In this document: positions 1 through 6,502 of the stretch, piece after piece
How positions within the stretch are numbered: the stretch's first letter is position 1
Layout: every line of letters starts with the position of its first letter
Assembly: GCA_013215025.1 (NCBI GenBank)
Contig: JABSRR010000061.1
Location: 7,897-14,662 of the forward strand
DNA: 6,766 nucleotides
DNA from: Pseudomonadales bacterium
GTDB lineage: Bacteria; Pseudomonadota; Gammaproteobacteria; Pseudomonadales; DT-91
Direction: 5' to 3'
Program-made: the position numbers and the translations under genes
Notes under the pieces: model-generated
Told to the model about the DNA's origin: nothing
Databases searched by the model: none
What the model saw: only the letters and a program-made list of their open reading frames with translations

Positions 1-798
1 CAGCCGCTGTTCTCTGATTTTTTAATGGCCAGTAAGTCGGCAATTAAACAAGGTGATCTAACGGCCGCGAAAGAACTCTTGAGCGCTGCCGCGGCTCATG
101 AGACTAGCAATGAGTTTTCACTGTTATTGACTGAGCTTGAGTTTCATATGGCTGAACCTAATCAGGTTCAGGTGGATATTTTGCTGCGCCAAATGATGAA
201 AGACTTCCCGAGTCAGGCGATTGTTAAATACAAGGCGCTGAGCTGGTATATCGAATGCCAGCAGTGGCCAAAAGCGGAAAAAATTTATAGCCAATTATCC
301 AAGCGCGATCAGCAAGCTTTTAGCCAAGCAGCCGAGTCAATTAATTTGTATAAGGTTGAACAAGCTGAGTCGATAGATCAGCTGAAAGCCATTCATAAAA
401 AGTTGGCTACAGCGCCAGCGGCATTACAGCAGGCTATTTTGGCTAAAGCCTATGCGATTGAGCCAGCCTATGGATTGAAAAGTTTGCGCAGCCTGTTAAA
501 AGCCGAGCAGTATCATGTTGTGGCGATTTTTGCTGCTATCGCACTGACTGAGCCTGCAGCCTTAGGCTTGCTTAGCGAGCTGGAGAAAGTTGACAATCAC
601 AGTTTTGATGCAGCGGCACTGGCTGCATTAGCGTCAGTCTATCAACAAGCAAATATGCATAATAAAGCGATAGATATTTATTATCGCAGCTTACAGCTGA
701 AACCTTGCGTTGAGGTGTATATGCAATACAGCGAATTAATGCTTAAGTATAAAAGCGCGGAAGAGCTATCTCAGCAGCTCGCGAAACTACGTCACTAG
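1..798 (+). CDS. hemY: HemY-like TPR protein, C-terminal part (5' truncated by window edge)
   Basis: The reading frame is open from base 1 to the TAG at 796-798 with no stop upstream of the first ATG at 25, so this is the C-terminal 265 residues of a longer protein. The fragment is almost entirely alpha-helical and alanine/leucine rich. It has a clear tetratricopeptide-type repeat near 604-705 (pattern A-LA-VY---KAIDIYYRSL-LKP). An earlier helix pair (GDLTAAKELL) and a DFP-(12)-WYIECQQW segment resemble the post-membrane TPR region of HemY. HemY is an inner-membrane protein of about 400 residues, usually encoded at the end of hemCDXY operons and linked to late haem biosynthesis, though its biochemical role is unsettled. 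The two N-terminal membrane helices typical of HemY would lie outside the window, so the name rests on the TPR part only. Another TPR protein remains possible. Confidence 0.6.
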   Translation, partial: QPLFSDFLMASKSAIKQGDLTAAKELLSAAAAHETSNEFSLLLTELEFHMAEPNQVQVDILLRQMMKDFPSQAIVKYKALSWYIECQQWPKAEKIYSQLSKRDQQAFSQAAESINLYKVEQAESIDQLKAIHKKLATAPAALQQAILAKAYAIEPAYGLKSLRSLLKAEQYHVVAIFAAIALTEPAALGLLSELEKVDNHSFDAAALAALASVYQQANMHNKAIDIYYRSLQLKPCVEVYMQYSELMLKYKSAEELSQQLAKLRH

Positions 799-801
799 CC
801 T

Positions 802-815
802 CTCATAAGCATGAG
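802..815. repeat. Short perfect hairpin between convergent genes
   Basis: CTCAT (802-806) and ATGAG (811-815) form a 5-bp stem with a 4-base loop in the 33-bp gap between the convergent stop codons of the hemY-like gene and the membrane-protein gene. There is no T tract on either side, so it does not qualify as an intrinsic terminator, and a stem of this size can occur by chance. Confidence 0.25.
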
Positions 816-831
816 CTGCGCTAATCTCGCT

Positions 832-1533
832 TTAGTGGCTTGTGTTTGTTACTGCTGGCATGGCCTTGAGATTAGCTTTCATCAATAGCGCCGCGGCGAA
901 ATAGAAGCAATAAGCAGCCAATTCCGACAATTCTTCAAAAAAATGCCGGTATTTAAAGTGCCACTCTTTGGTATCAAATATTGAGCTCATTACAATCAAT
1001 AAAAATGCCGCTATCATCAAATACTGTACACTGGGTAGCCTGAAGAAAAATCCTCGGTTTGCATAGTAAAAACCAAACAGCCTTAGCTGACGCCATAAAA
1101 TATATAGCGCCGGCAGATAGAAAAGCGCCTTCCCCATATGCGTTCCTAACAGCCAATAGAGTGGCTCAGCTATCTCGCCCTGCATTTTAAAAAAGTCGAT
1201 TTCACGTGCTACAAAGATCACCGACAATAGCGCAAAAAAAACCATAATCTCACGGGCTCTTGCATCACTGCTGACGGCCTGAACGATAAACACAAAGCCA
1301 GCCAGCATTATCAAGCCTACCTGCATATTTTCCATCAAACCATGCTCAGCATAGATCGGTCCAACGTCGGCTAGCATGACAAAATAACAACAGCTAGCAA
1401 TGATCAAGGCAATCACTGAGAAGCAGATAAGATGAACAGTTGAGGAGCTAGATTTCGGCATGAGGTCGCTTTGTTTCTGCGAATAGTCAAAAGGTTGGCC
1501 ACCATAACGTAAAGCAAGCAGAAAGCCAATCAT
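832..1533 (-). CDS. Unrecognised six-helix integral membrane protein
   Basis: I do not recognise this family with certainty. The 233-residue product has about six hydrophobic helices (approximately residues 33-53, 71-87, 96-109, 135-149, 169-185 and 205-219). Charged motifs sit at helix edges: AEHGLMENMQ at 62-71, REIDFFK at 110-116 and FEELSE at 199-204. Repeated acidic residues next to membrane helices suggest a functional polar site, perhaps binding a metal or headgroup, but that is inference. The start used is the ATG at 1533, preceded by a weak GGA. Met25 (ATG at 1459-1461) also begins just before the first helix and would remove a short non-membrane leader, and neither start has a good Shine-Dalgarno sequence. 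The gene converges on the hemY-like gene with 33 bp between them, and is divergent from the PAP2 gene. The shared upstream region holds a palindrome. Confidence 0.75.
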   Translation of the reverse strand: MIGFLLALRYGGQPFDYSQKQSDLMPKSSSSTVHLICFSVIALIIASCCYFVMLADVGPIYAEHGLMENMQVGLIMLAGFVFIVQAVSSDARAREIMVFFALLSVIFVAREIDFFKMQGEIAEPLYWLLGTHMGKALFYLPALYILWRQLRLFGFYYANRGFFFRLPSVQYLMIAAFLLIVMSSIFDTKEWHFKYRHFFEELSELAAYCFYFAAALLMKANLKAMPAVTNTSH

Positions 1534-1550
1534 GGCTAGCTATCCATGAT
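1529..1550. promoter_or_regulatory. 22-bp near-perfect palindrome, candidate operator
   Basis: The half-site ATCATGGcTAG at 1529-1539 is followed by its inverted copy CTAtCCATGAT at 1540-1550. Ten of 11 base pairs are complementary and only the pair 1536/1543 is mismatched. The site overlaps the ATG at 1533 of the leftward membrane-protein gene and lies about 10 bp upstream of a TATACT box serving the rightward PAP2 gene, that is, across its -35 region. Symmetry of this length between two divergent genes is typical of a dimeric regulator site, but no regulator is encoded nearby and the function is inferred. Confidence 0.4.
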
Positions 1551-1560
1551 GCAGTTTGTT

Positions 1561-1566
1561 TATACT
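1561..1566 (+). promoter_or_regulatory. Candidate -10 box for the PAP2 gene
   Basis: TATACT matches five of six bases of the sigma-70 -10 consensus and lies 20 bp before the ATG at 1586, leaving room for a short leader with a GAGA ribosome-binding sequence at 1577-1580. No good -35 hexamer is present at 16-18 bp spacing. That position is occupied by the palindrome, which would fit an activator-dependent or repressed promoter. If real, this box excludes the TTG at 1556 as the translation start. Confidence 0.3.
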
Positions 1567-1585
1567 CTCAGCTTTTGAGAACACT

Positions 1586-2278
1586 ATGCCTCGTAAGCAC
1601 TTAATCGCTTTTTCAGCTGCCAGTTTAATGATTGCACTGCTGTCAGTGCTGACGATTATGTTGAATCTGGATTTTCGTATATCAAATTGGTTTTGGCAGC
1701 CAAATCATGCGTTTCATATGAAAGGCTATGCGCTCGAGCAATGGTTTTATTACAGCATTAACTATGCCGTAAGATGGGTGTTAATTGGCCTGATCGGCTT
1801 TGCCTTGCTCAGAGTTTTTTCTGGCCGTTTGAAACGTTTTGATCAATTAGCCATGGCGGTCTTTTTAGTCTTGGCGATTGGCCCGGGCTTAATTGTAAAT
1901 AGCCTGCTAAAAGATAATTTTGGGCGTCCTAGGCCCGTGCAGAGTGTCGAGTTTGGTGGTGAACTACCGTCTAAAGCCCTGTTCGAGGCAAACTGGGGCG
2001 GCAAAGGAAAATCTTTTCCATCTGGTCATGCATCTGTACCGCTGGCTTTTCTGATTCTGAGCTGTTGGTTATGGCGTCGCGAACAACGAGATAAAGCGGT
2101 AGCTTTAGCGTTGCTGTTGCTTGGCTGGTATGGCGGCACCAGCTGGGCCAGAGTAGCAGCTGGTGGTCATCACTTCAGTGATGTTTGTTGGGCTGGCTAT
2201 ATCAGTGCCGTGACTGTGCTGCTGATCGATTACTATTTGTTGCGAAGGCCAGCAAAGCCGGCACCAGAGTCGCGATGA
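1586..2278 (+). CDS. PAP2-family membrane phosphatase
   Basis: This is an integral membrane phosphatase of the PAP2 (type 2 phosphatidic acid phosphatase) superfamily, which removes phosphate from lipid phosphates such as phosphatidic acid, undecaprenyl pyrophosphate or lipid A at the outer face of the inner membrane. All three signature motifs are present. Numbered from the ATG at 1586 (230 residues), they are K109-x6-R116-P117, P145-S-G-H148 and R189-x5-H195-x3-D199. The two histidines and the aspartate form the catalytic phospho-histidine site. About six helices surround them, in the usual order. The form SWARVAAGGHHFSD resembles lipid A/LpxE-type branches, but substrate cannot be assigned. 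The ATG at 1586 is preferred because GAGA precedes it at suitable distance. An in-frame TTG at 1556 would add 10 residues and has no ribosome-binding site. Confidence 0.9.
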   Translation: MPRKHLIAFSAASLMIALLSVLTIMLNLDFRISNWFWQPNHAFHMKGYALEQWFYYSINYAVRWVLIGLIGFALLRVFSGRLKRFDQLAMAVFLVLAIGPGLIVNSLLKDNFGRPRPVQSVEFGGELPSKALFEANWGGKGKSFPSGHASVPLAFLILSCWLWRREQRDKAVALALLLLGWYGGTSWARVAAGGHHFSDVCWAGYISAVTVLLIDYYLLRRPAKPAPESR

Positions 2279-2306
2279 GCCGCTATTGAAATTTCAATAA
2301 TGCGGC
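2279..2306. repeat. Long inverted repeat across the convergent PAP2/DUF2889 3' ends
   Basis: GCCGC at 2279-2283 pairs with GCGGC at 2302-2306. Inside them is a perfect 16-bp palindrome, TATTGAAATTTCAATA (2284-2299), with only the dinucleotide AT at 2300-2301 unpaired. It begins one base after the PAP2 stop codon and contains the TAG stop (2283-2285) and last codons of the leftward gene. A transcript of either strand could fold into a hairpin of about 11 pairs with a 4-base loop. Its place between convergent genes suggests a bidirectional terminator or 3'-end stabiliser, but no T tract follows on either strand. Confidence 0.45.
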
Positions 2307-3080
2307 ACTGTTATCGCTAAAGTCACGCACGCTGCCGGCGGTTCGCTGTGCCACAGAAACACGCGGCTGTGAATAAGAAAAACAGGCGCCCAGCATCATT
2401 TGATGTTTGCTTGCAGGTTCTCCGGCAAGTTGATCAATCGCATATAGCCTAGCGCGTGATACAAAGTAGGCTTTTTGCAGCACGAAAGCAGCCTCGCGTT
2501 CCTGTGGGTCGGCTATATCATTTGCCCAGGCGGCGAAGCCTTTATAGAAGGGCTGGCCCGCATAGGCTGAGGGCTGAATCACTTGCCAATCTTTTAGTTG
2601 CCAGTCTAATAACACTTCTTGATTAAGCAAGAGTGTTGCCTGCGTGCCATGCTCAAGTTCGTCTGGAATAATCGCGTGATAAACCCGATCATGCCATGTG
2701 TCCGATGCGCTGCATCGCCCTGCATGGGCGATGGCCCAGATAGCCAAATCGAGCCAGTGAGTGCAGTGTGATGATAGATCAAGTTGAGCATAAAGCTCTC
2801 GACTGGGGCTATGAATATTCATGCCGATTAATGCATCCAGCATTTGCCCCGCTGCTGCGCAAGTCGTTAAAGGGATCCGTTTAGCCTCGGGCAGAATGCG
2901 TGTAACTTGCTGTTGATCAAAGTACAGCTTCAGGGTAAAGCCGTGATTGCAATCCTCAAGTTCCGCCTGAATAAATCTGCCCGTGTTATCTTTTAAAGGC
3001 TGGAGGCGAATTTTACGGTGAAAAGCACCCTGGCCGTAGTCAGGGTTGAGTGGGTAGTTAAATGGATTGCGAGAAGACAT
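2283..3080 (-). CDS. DUF2889-type protein of unknown function
   Basis: This is a soluble 265-residue protein without signal peptide or membrane helix. The central block resembles DUF2889: a cysteine at C74 in LTTCAAAGQ, a DALIGMNI segment (82-89), then the C106-T107-H108-W-LDLA signature at 106-113. Near the C-terminus GACFSYSQPR (231-240) resembles the closing Cys motif of that family. The conserved Cys and His residues could bind a metal, which is inference because the family has no established activity. It is longer than many members, which are near 200 residues, the additional part lying between the CTH motif and the C-terminus. The ATG at 3080 is the natural start although it lacks a clear Shine-Dalgarno sequence. 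A good sigma-70-like promoter lies about 30 bp upstream. It is divergent from srkA and convergent with the PAP2 gene. Confidence 0.65.
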   Translation of the reverse strand: MSSRNPFNYPLNPDYGQGAFHRKIRLQPLKDNTGRFIQAELEDCNHGFTLKLYFDQQQVTRILPEAKRIPLTTCAAAGQMLDALIGMNIHSPSRELYAQLDLSSHCTHWLDLAIWAIAHAGRCSASDTWHDRVYHAIIPDELEHGTQATLLLNQEVLLDWQLKDWQVIQPSAYAGQPFYKGFAAWANDIADPQEREAAFVLQKAYFVSRARLYAIDQLAGEPASKHQMMLGACFSYSQPRVSVAQRTAGSVRDFSDNSAALLKFQ

Positions 3081-3093
3081 GGATAAATCGAAA

Positions 3094-3120
3094 TTGCACT
3101 ACTAAGTACGCTATTATAAC
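3094..3120 (+). promoter_or_regulatory. Weak candidate promoter for the srkA operon
   Basis: TTGCAC at 3094-3099 and TATAAC at 3115-3120 are separated by 15 bp, shorter than ideal. The -10 box overlaps the opposing TATAAT of the DUF2889 promoter by four bases, so polymerase could not occupy both at once. GATAAT at 3129-3134 is an alternative -10 box with no recognisable -35 element. The operon must start somewhere in this 74-bp gap or read through from elsewhere. Confidence 0.25.
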
Positions 3121-3141
3121 TTGAACTGGATAATGAACCAA
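3113..3141 (-). promoter_or_regulatory. Sigma-70-like promoter for the DUF2889 gene
   Basis: Read on the minus strand, TTGGTT (3141-3136) is followed after exactly 17 bp by a perfect TATAAT (3118-3113). This leaves a leader of about 25 bases before the ATG at 3080. The -10 box is ideal and the -35 box matches three of six bases, including the TTG. Confidence 0.5.
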
Positions 3142-3145
3142 TCAT

Positions 3146-3149
3146 AGGG
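3146..3149 (+). promoter_or_regulatory. Ribosome-binding site of srkA
   Basis: AGGG sits five bases before the ATG at 3155 and supports that start. The next in-frame Met is residue 58, inside the kinase fold and downstream of the conserved NSYENRVYQ segment, so it cannot be the start. Confidence 0.55.
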
Positions 3150-3154
3150 CCAAT

Positions 3155-4189
3155 ATGCCGAATCAATCGCCAAACCAAGTGCTCACCGACACTGATAACT
3201 CAGCGCAACATTTCGCTAATCTCAGCCCTGATACCGTGATCGATGCGGTTGAATCTTTATGCGGTTTTTCGGATGGACGGCTATTAGCGCTAAATAGCTA
3301 TGAGAATCGTGTTTATCAGGTCGGCATGGAAAATGCCGAGCCCTTGGTGGTGAAATTTTATCGCCCGCAACGTTGGAGTGATGCTGACATTTTAGAGGAG
3401 CATCACTATTGTTTTGAACTAGCTGAGCAAGACATACCGGTCGTGCTGCCGTCAGTGATTCAGGGTAACACCTTGCATCATTGGGAGTCGCATCGCTTTG
3501 CAATTTTTCCGCGTCGTGGCGGGCGAGCCCCTGAGTTTGAGAACTTAGATAATCTGTTCATATTAGGACAAACTTTAGGCAAGATGCATCAGGTTGGTAA
3601 AGCGACACAATTTCATCATCGACCAGCGTTGAACCTGCAAAGTTTTGGTATTGATGCGATTCAAACGGTTTCTGAGTCGCTGTTGCCGGCCGAATATCAC
3701 GATAATTATCTCACTATCGCAGAGCAATTGATTGATCAAATGCAGCAGAACCTATGCCTCGCTGCAGATACGACGTTTATTCGATGCCATGGCGATTGTC
3801 ATGCAGGTAATATTTTATGGCGCAACGATGCGCCGCATTTTGTCGACTTTGATGATGCTCGAATGGCTCCAGCGGTGCAGGATATCTGGATGATGCTGTC
3901 GGGTGATAAATTTCAGCAGCAGACACAATTTCTCGAAATATTAGAGGGCTATGAAATGTTTACTGAATTCGATCGGCGAGAGCTGCATTGGATTGAGCCG
4001 CTGCGCACCTTACGAATGATGAACTACTGTGCTTGGCTAGCAAAGCGTTGGCAAGATCCGGCTTTTCCCATGCATTTCCCCTGGTTTAATACCGCGCGGT
4101 ATTGGGGTGAGCATATTGTTGAACTTCGAGAGCAGTTATTGCAGTTACAAGACAATATGTATGCGGATAAATTTTTAAGCCTTAACTGA
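3155..4189 (+). CDS. srkA: Stress response kinase A (SrkA/YihE)
   Basis: This is a cytoplasmic serine/threonine protein kinase of the aminoglycoside-phosphotransferase-like fold. In E. coli it is under Cpx control and counters MazEF- and ROS-linked death under stress. The 344-residue protein follows E. coli SrkA from end to end: LNSYENRVYQ (46-55), VVKFYRP with the likely ATP-binding K67, ILEEH (79-83), the catalytic H212-G-D214-CHAGNILW loop, the metal-binding FVDFDDA (D231, D233, D234), AVQDIWM and the C-terminal DPAFPMHFPW (301-310). It has a short extra N-terminal tail of about ten residues. It leads an apparent operon: the next gene starts 16 bp after its stop. In enteric bacteria the downstream partner is dsbA, which is not present here. 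No Cpx-box could be recognised with confidence in the 74-bp upstream gap. Confidence 0.95.
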   Translation: MPNQSPNQVLTDTDNSAQHFANLSPDTVIDAVESLCGFSDGRLLALNSYENRVYQVGMENAEPLVVKFYRPQRWSDADILEEHHYCFELAEQDIPVVLPSVIQGNTLHHWESHRFAIFPRRGGRAPEFENLDNLFILGQTLGKMHQVGKATQFHHRPALNLQSFGIDAIQTVSESLLPAEYHDNYLTIAEQLIDQMQQNLCLAADTTFIRCHGDCHAGNILWRNDAPHFVDFDDARMAPAVQDIWMMLSGDKFQQQTQFLEILEGYEMFTEFDRRELHWIEPLRTLRMMNYCAWLAKRWQDPAFPMHFPWFNTARYWGEHIVELREQLLQLQDNMYADKFLSLN

Positions 4190-4194
4190 TTGCA

Positions 4195-4205
4195 GCGTTA
4201 AACGC
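4195..4205. repeat. Small palindrome directly before the cls GTG start
   Basis: GCGTT (4195-4199) and AACGC (4201-4205) are perfect inverted copies around a single A, and fill the place where a ribosome-binding site would be expected. With a one-base centre it is a poor RNA hairpin, so it may only be a DNA palindrome or chance. Confidence 0.25.
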
Positions 4206-5708
4206 GTGAACGATAGTGCATTTGACATCATCACCGCAAACGTTTGGTTGATTCTACCAATCTTCGGTTTGGCCATAGCCTGCAGCCTGCATGCGATTAT
4301 TTTTAAACGCAATCATTATGCAGCGTTTGCCTGGCTTGGCTTTATCCTGCTCTCGCCGGCTATATTTTCATTGTTTTATCTCAGTTTAGGTTGGCTTGGG
4401 GTTTTGGTGATAGCCCCTTTAATCGCCTCACTAAGCTATATTTTTCTTGGTATCAACACGCTGACACGCGAGTTTCGTCAGGCAAAATTTTTGCATCGTG
4501 CTTACATAACGCAGCCTCAGCCGCAATGGCAAACGCAGCAACGTTTAGATATCGATAGATGGCGCGGGTTTATATCACTTGGTGACCGGCTCGCGTACTC
4601 GCCGCTTCAGCTGACGCGTTTTCAATGTTTTGAAGCTGGCGATCAAGCCTATGCGTCAATGTTGAACGCGATAGATTCAGCAGAGTCTACGATTAGTTTG
4701 CACAGCTATATATTCAAATACGATGCCGTTGGAAAACGCTTTTGTCAGGCTTTAATTGCGGCAAAGCAGCGAGGTGTTGAAGTGAAGGTGATGATGGATG
4801 CAGTTGGCTCGCATAAGTCATTTGCTGATATCTATCGTCAATTGCATGCGCATGCCATCGATACGGCAAAGTTTATGCCGATGCTAATGAAAACGCGCTA
4901 TTCGAATCTACGTAATCATCGAAAATTGTTGGTGGTTGATGCGAAACTTGGCTTTACCGGTGGCTTAAATATTGCCGCCGATTATTCACATCAGCAGCGA
5001 CGAGGTGCTGCAATACCGGATATTCATTTTAAGCTTGAAGGGGGTTTAGTAAATTATCTGCAAGAAGTGTTTGTTAACGATTGGCATTTTGCCACTCAGC
5101 AAGCACTGACGGAGAAGATCTGGTTTAATCAAGAATCAAATACTAAAGCGTTAGAGCAAGCAGATTTTGCGCGTTTGATTGTTGATGGGCCAAGTGATGA
5201 TGAGGCTAGAATTCGATGGCATTTTTTATCGATCATTAATCATGCAGATGCGTCAATAAAAATACTCACGCCTTATTTTTTGCCTGATAACTCGATCCAA
5301 GACGCTTTATCAACTGCTGCCATGCGCGGCGTTGAGGTCGAGATAATAGTGCCCGATAACTCCGACCATAAAATTTTGGATCGCGCATTAATCGGTAGCC
5401 TACATTCGCTGTTAACCAGTGGTTGCAGAATTTATCGAGCTAAGCATATTTTTGATCACTCCAAACTGATTATCATTGACGATCGTTATGTGTCTATTGG
5501 TTCGGCAAATTGGGATGCTCGCAGTTTGCGGCTAAACTATGAGCTGAATATTGAAATATTCGAGCCATTGATGATTGATCAGCTAAAACAGCTGTTCGCC
5601 AATAAAAAATCTAATACTTTTGAATATACTTTGTCGATGTGGTTACAACGCACGCGAGGACAATATTTAATCGATGGTGTTATGCGTTTACTAGCACCCT
5701 ATCTGTAG
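4206..5708 (+). CDS. cls: Cardiolipin synthase, phospholipase D superfamily (ClsA-like)
   Basis: This is a membrane-bound enzyme expected to make cardiolipin from two phosphatidylglycerol molecules by phosphatidyl transfer. The 500-residue length fits the ClsA type. Hydrophobic stretches at about 13-33, 39-59 and 62-82 include a PLD N-terminal-domain pattern (FKRNHYAAFAWLGFILLSP). Two catalytic HKD motifs follow: H238-x-K240-x4-D245 with TGGLNIA, and H418-x-K420-x4-D425 with GSANWDARSLRLNYELN. PDIHFKLEG (271-279) and LTPYFLP (354-360) are further family blocks. The start is a GTG at 4206, with no Shine-Dalgarno sequence visible and the preceding 11 bases forming a palindrome (GCGTT-A-AACGC). 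Translation coupling to srkA, ending 16 bp upstream, would explain this. A third hydrophobic helix beyond the usual two is possible. Activity on other alcohols or lipids cannot be excluded. Confidence 0.9.
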   Translation: MNDSAFDIITANVWLILPIFGLAIACSLHAIIFKRNHYAAFAWLGFILLSPAIFSLFYLSLGWLGVLVIAPLIASLSYIFLGINTLTREFRQAKFLHRAYITQPQPQWQTQQRLDIDRWRGFISLGDRLAYSPLQLTRFQCFEAGDQAYASMLNAIDSAESTISLHSYIFKYDAVGKRFCQALIAAKQRGVEVKVMMDAVGSHKSFADIYRQLHAHAIDTAKFMPMLMKTRYSNLRNHRKLLVVDAKLGFTGGLNIAADYSHQQRRGAAIPDIHFKLEGGLVNYLQEVFVNDWHFATQQALTEKIWFNQESNTKALEQADFARLIVDGPSDDEARIRWHFLSIINHADASIKILTPYFLPDNSIQDALSTAAMRGVEVEIIVPDNSDHKILDRALIGSLHSLLTSGCRIYRAKHIFDHSKLIIIDDRYVSIGSANWDARSLRLNYELNIEIFEPLMIDQLKQLFANKKSNTFEYTLSMWLQRTRGQYLIDGVMRLLAPYL

Positions 5709-5717
5709 GCAGTTGCG

Positions 5718-6494
5718 ATGCGCCAACATTGGAGAAACTTTCACGCCGTAAGGCAGGCTTATCCTGCGACAGAAAACCTATTACATCATCATGAACAGGC
5801 TGCCACTGCTTTGTTGCCGCAAGAATTTAGCTTATTAAGTTGGAATATTTATAAAAAGCTTAAGGGTAAGGTAATTGAGAAAGACTTGGCGCGCTTGCTT
5901 TCCTCCACAAGTCTCGCCTGTTTGCAGGAAGTTATCACCACCAATGCCGCGCAGCTGAGTCGAGAATATGCTGGTTTGAACTTTCATTACGGCATTACTT
6001 ATGCGCGTGCAGATAAGCGTTATGAAGGCGTTTTGACCGCATCACGCTATGCCTTAAAACAACCGATTGCGGTGATTCGAAGTTTAGGTAAAGAGTTAGT
6101 CACGCAAACGCCAAAGCTATCATTAGTGTCATTGATGGAGATGCAGGGCGGTCAGCCACTATTATTAATCAATACGCATATGCTGTTATTTAAATCGGCT
6201 CGCTCGCTGCGTCGTGAAGTCAAGCATGTGCTTGTAGATTGCGCGGATTATCAACAGCTGCCGGCAATATATTGTGGAGACTTCAATACCTTTACCCGTT
6301 GGCAATTGCGCTGTTTAGATAATATTTTACGCAAACATGGTTTTACACGAATCTCCAATAAGCTGTATCGCCCAAATGAACTCGCCTTAGATCATATTTA
6401 TCTACGCGGTTTAAAAGTAAAACAGATAAGTCGTCTAGCTAAGGTGAAAAGCTCTGATCATAAGCCGATTGTCTGTCAGCTGGCGTTGAAGTAG
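5718..6494 (+). CDS. Endonuclease/exonuclease/phosphatase-fold protein, YafD-like (UPF0294)
   Basis: The 258-residue protein has the ordered active-site motifs of the DNase I-like/EEP superfamily: SWNIYK with N43, LQE with E71, NTH with H154, GDFN with D188 and N190, LDHIY with D225 and SDHKP with D247 and H248. These bind divalent metal and cleave phosphodiesters or phosphomonoesters. The opening WNIYK, the GDFNTFTRWQL segment and the end (LDHIYLRGLKV, then SDHKPIV) resemble E. coli YafD, whose function is not established. No signal peptide or membrane helix is visible, so it is probably cytoplasmic. The ATG at 5718 lies nine bases after the cls stop, with AGG at 5707-5709 as ribosome-binding site, so the two are almost certainly cotranscribed. 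The substrate could be nucleic acid or a phospholipid, the latter suggested only by its neighbour. Confidence 0.85.
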   Translation: MRQHWRNFHAVRQAYPATENLLHHHEQAATALLPQEFSLLSWNIYKKLKGKVIEKDLARLLSSTSLACLQEVITTNAAQLSREYAGLNFHYGITYARADKRYEGVLTASRYALKQPIAVIRSLGKELVTQTPKLSLVSLMEMQGGQPLLLINTHMLLFKSARSLRREVKHVLVDCADYQQLPAIYCGDFNTFTRWQLRCLDNILRKHGFTRISNKLYRPNELALDHIYLRGLKVKQISRLAKVKSSDHKPIVCQLALK

Positions 6495-6502
6495 CTGCCG
6501 AC

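Noticed and set aside
802..815. The CTCAT/ATGAG hairpin as an intrinsic terminator
   Set aside because: The stem is only 5 bp and there is no T tract on either strand. It is listed only as a repeat.
974..1156. A 60-codon minus-strand open frame inside the membrane-protein gene
   Set aside because: It lies wholly within a longer, well-supported gene on the same strand in another frame, and its translation shows no coherent domain.
1556..1585. TTG at 1556 as the start of the PAP2 gene
   Set aside because: It has no ribosome-binding site, overlaps the candidate -10 box, and the ATG at 1586 has GAGA at suitable spacing.
2606..2791. A minus-strand open frame of 61 codons inside the DUF2889 gene
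   Set aside because: It overlaps the CTH motif region of the real frame and has no family-like features.
2993..3178. A minus-strand open frame across the DUF2889/srkA promoter gap
   Set aside because: It overlaps the start of both neighbouring genes and the promoter, and its composition does not look like a protein.
3222..3503. A 93-codon minus-strand open frame opposite srkA
   Set aside because: It is antisense to the strongly conserved N-terminal region of SrkA, and its composition is that of a frame shadow.
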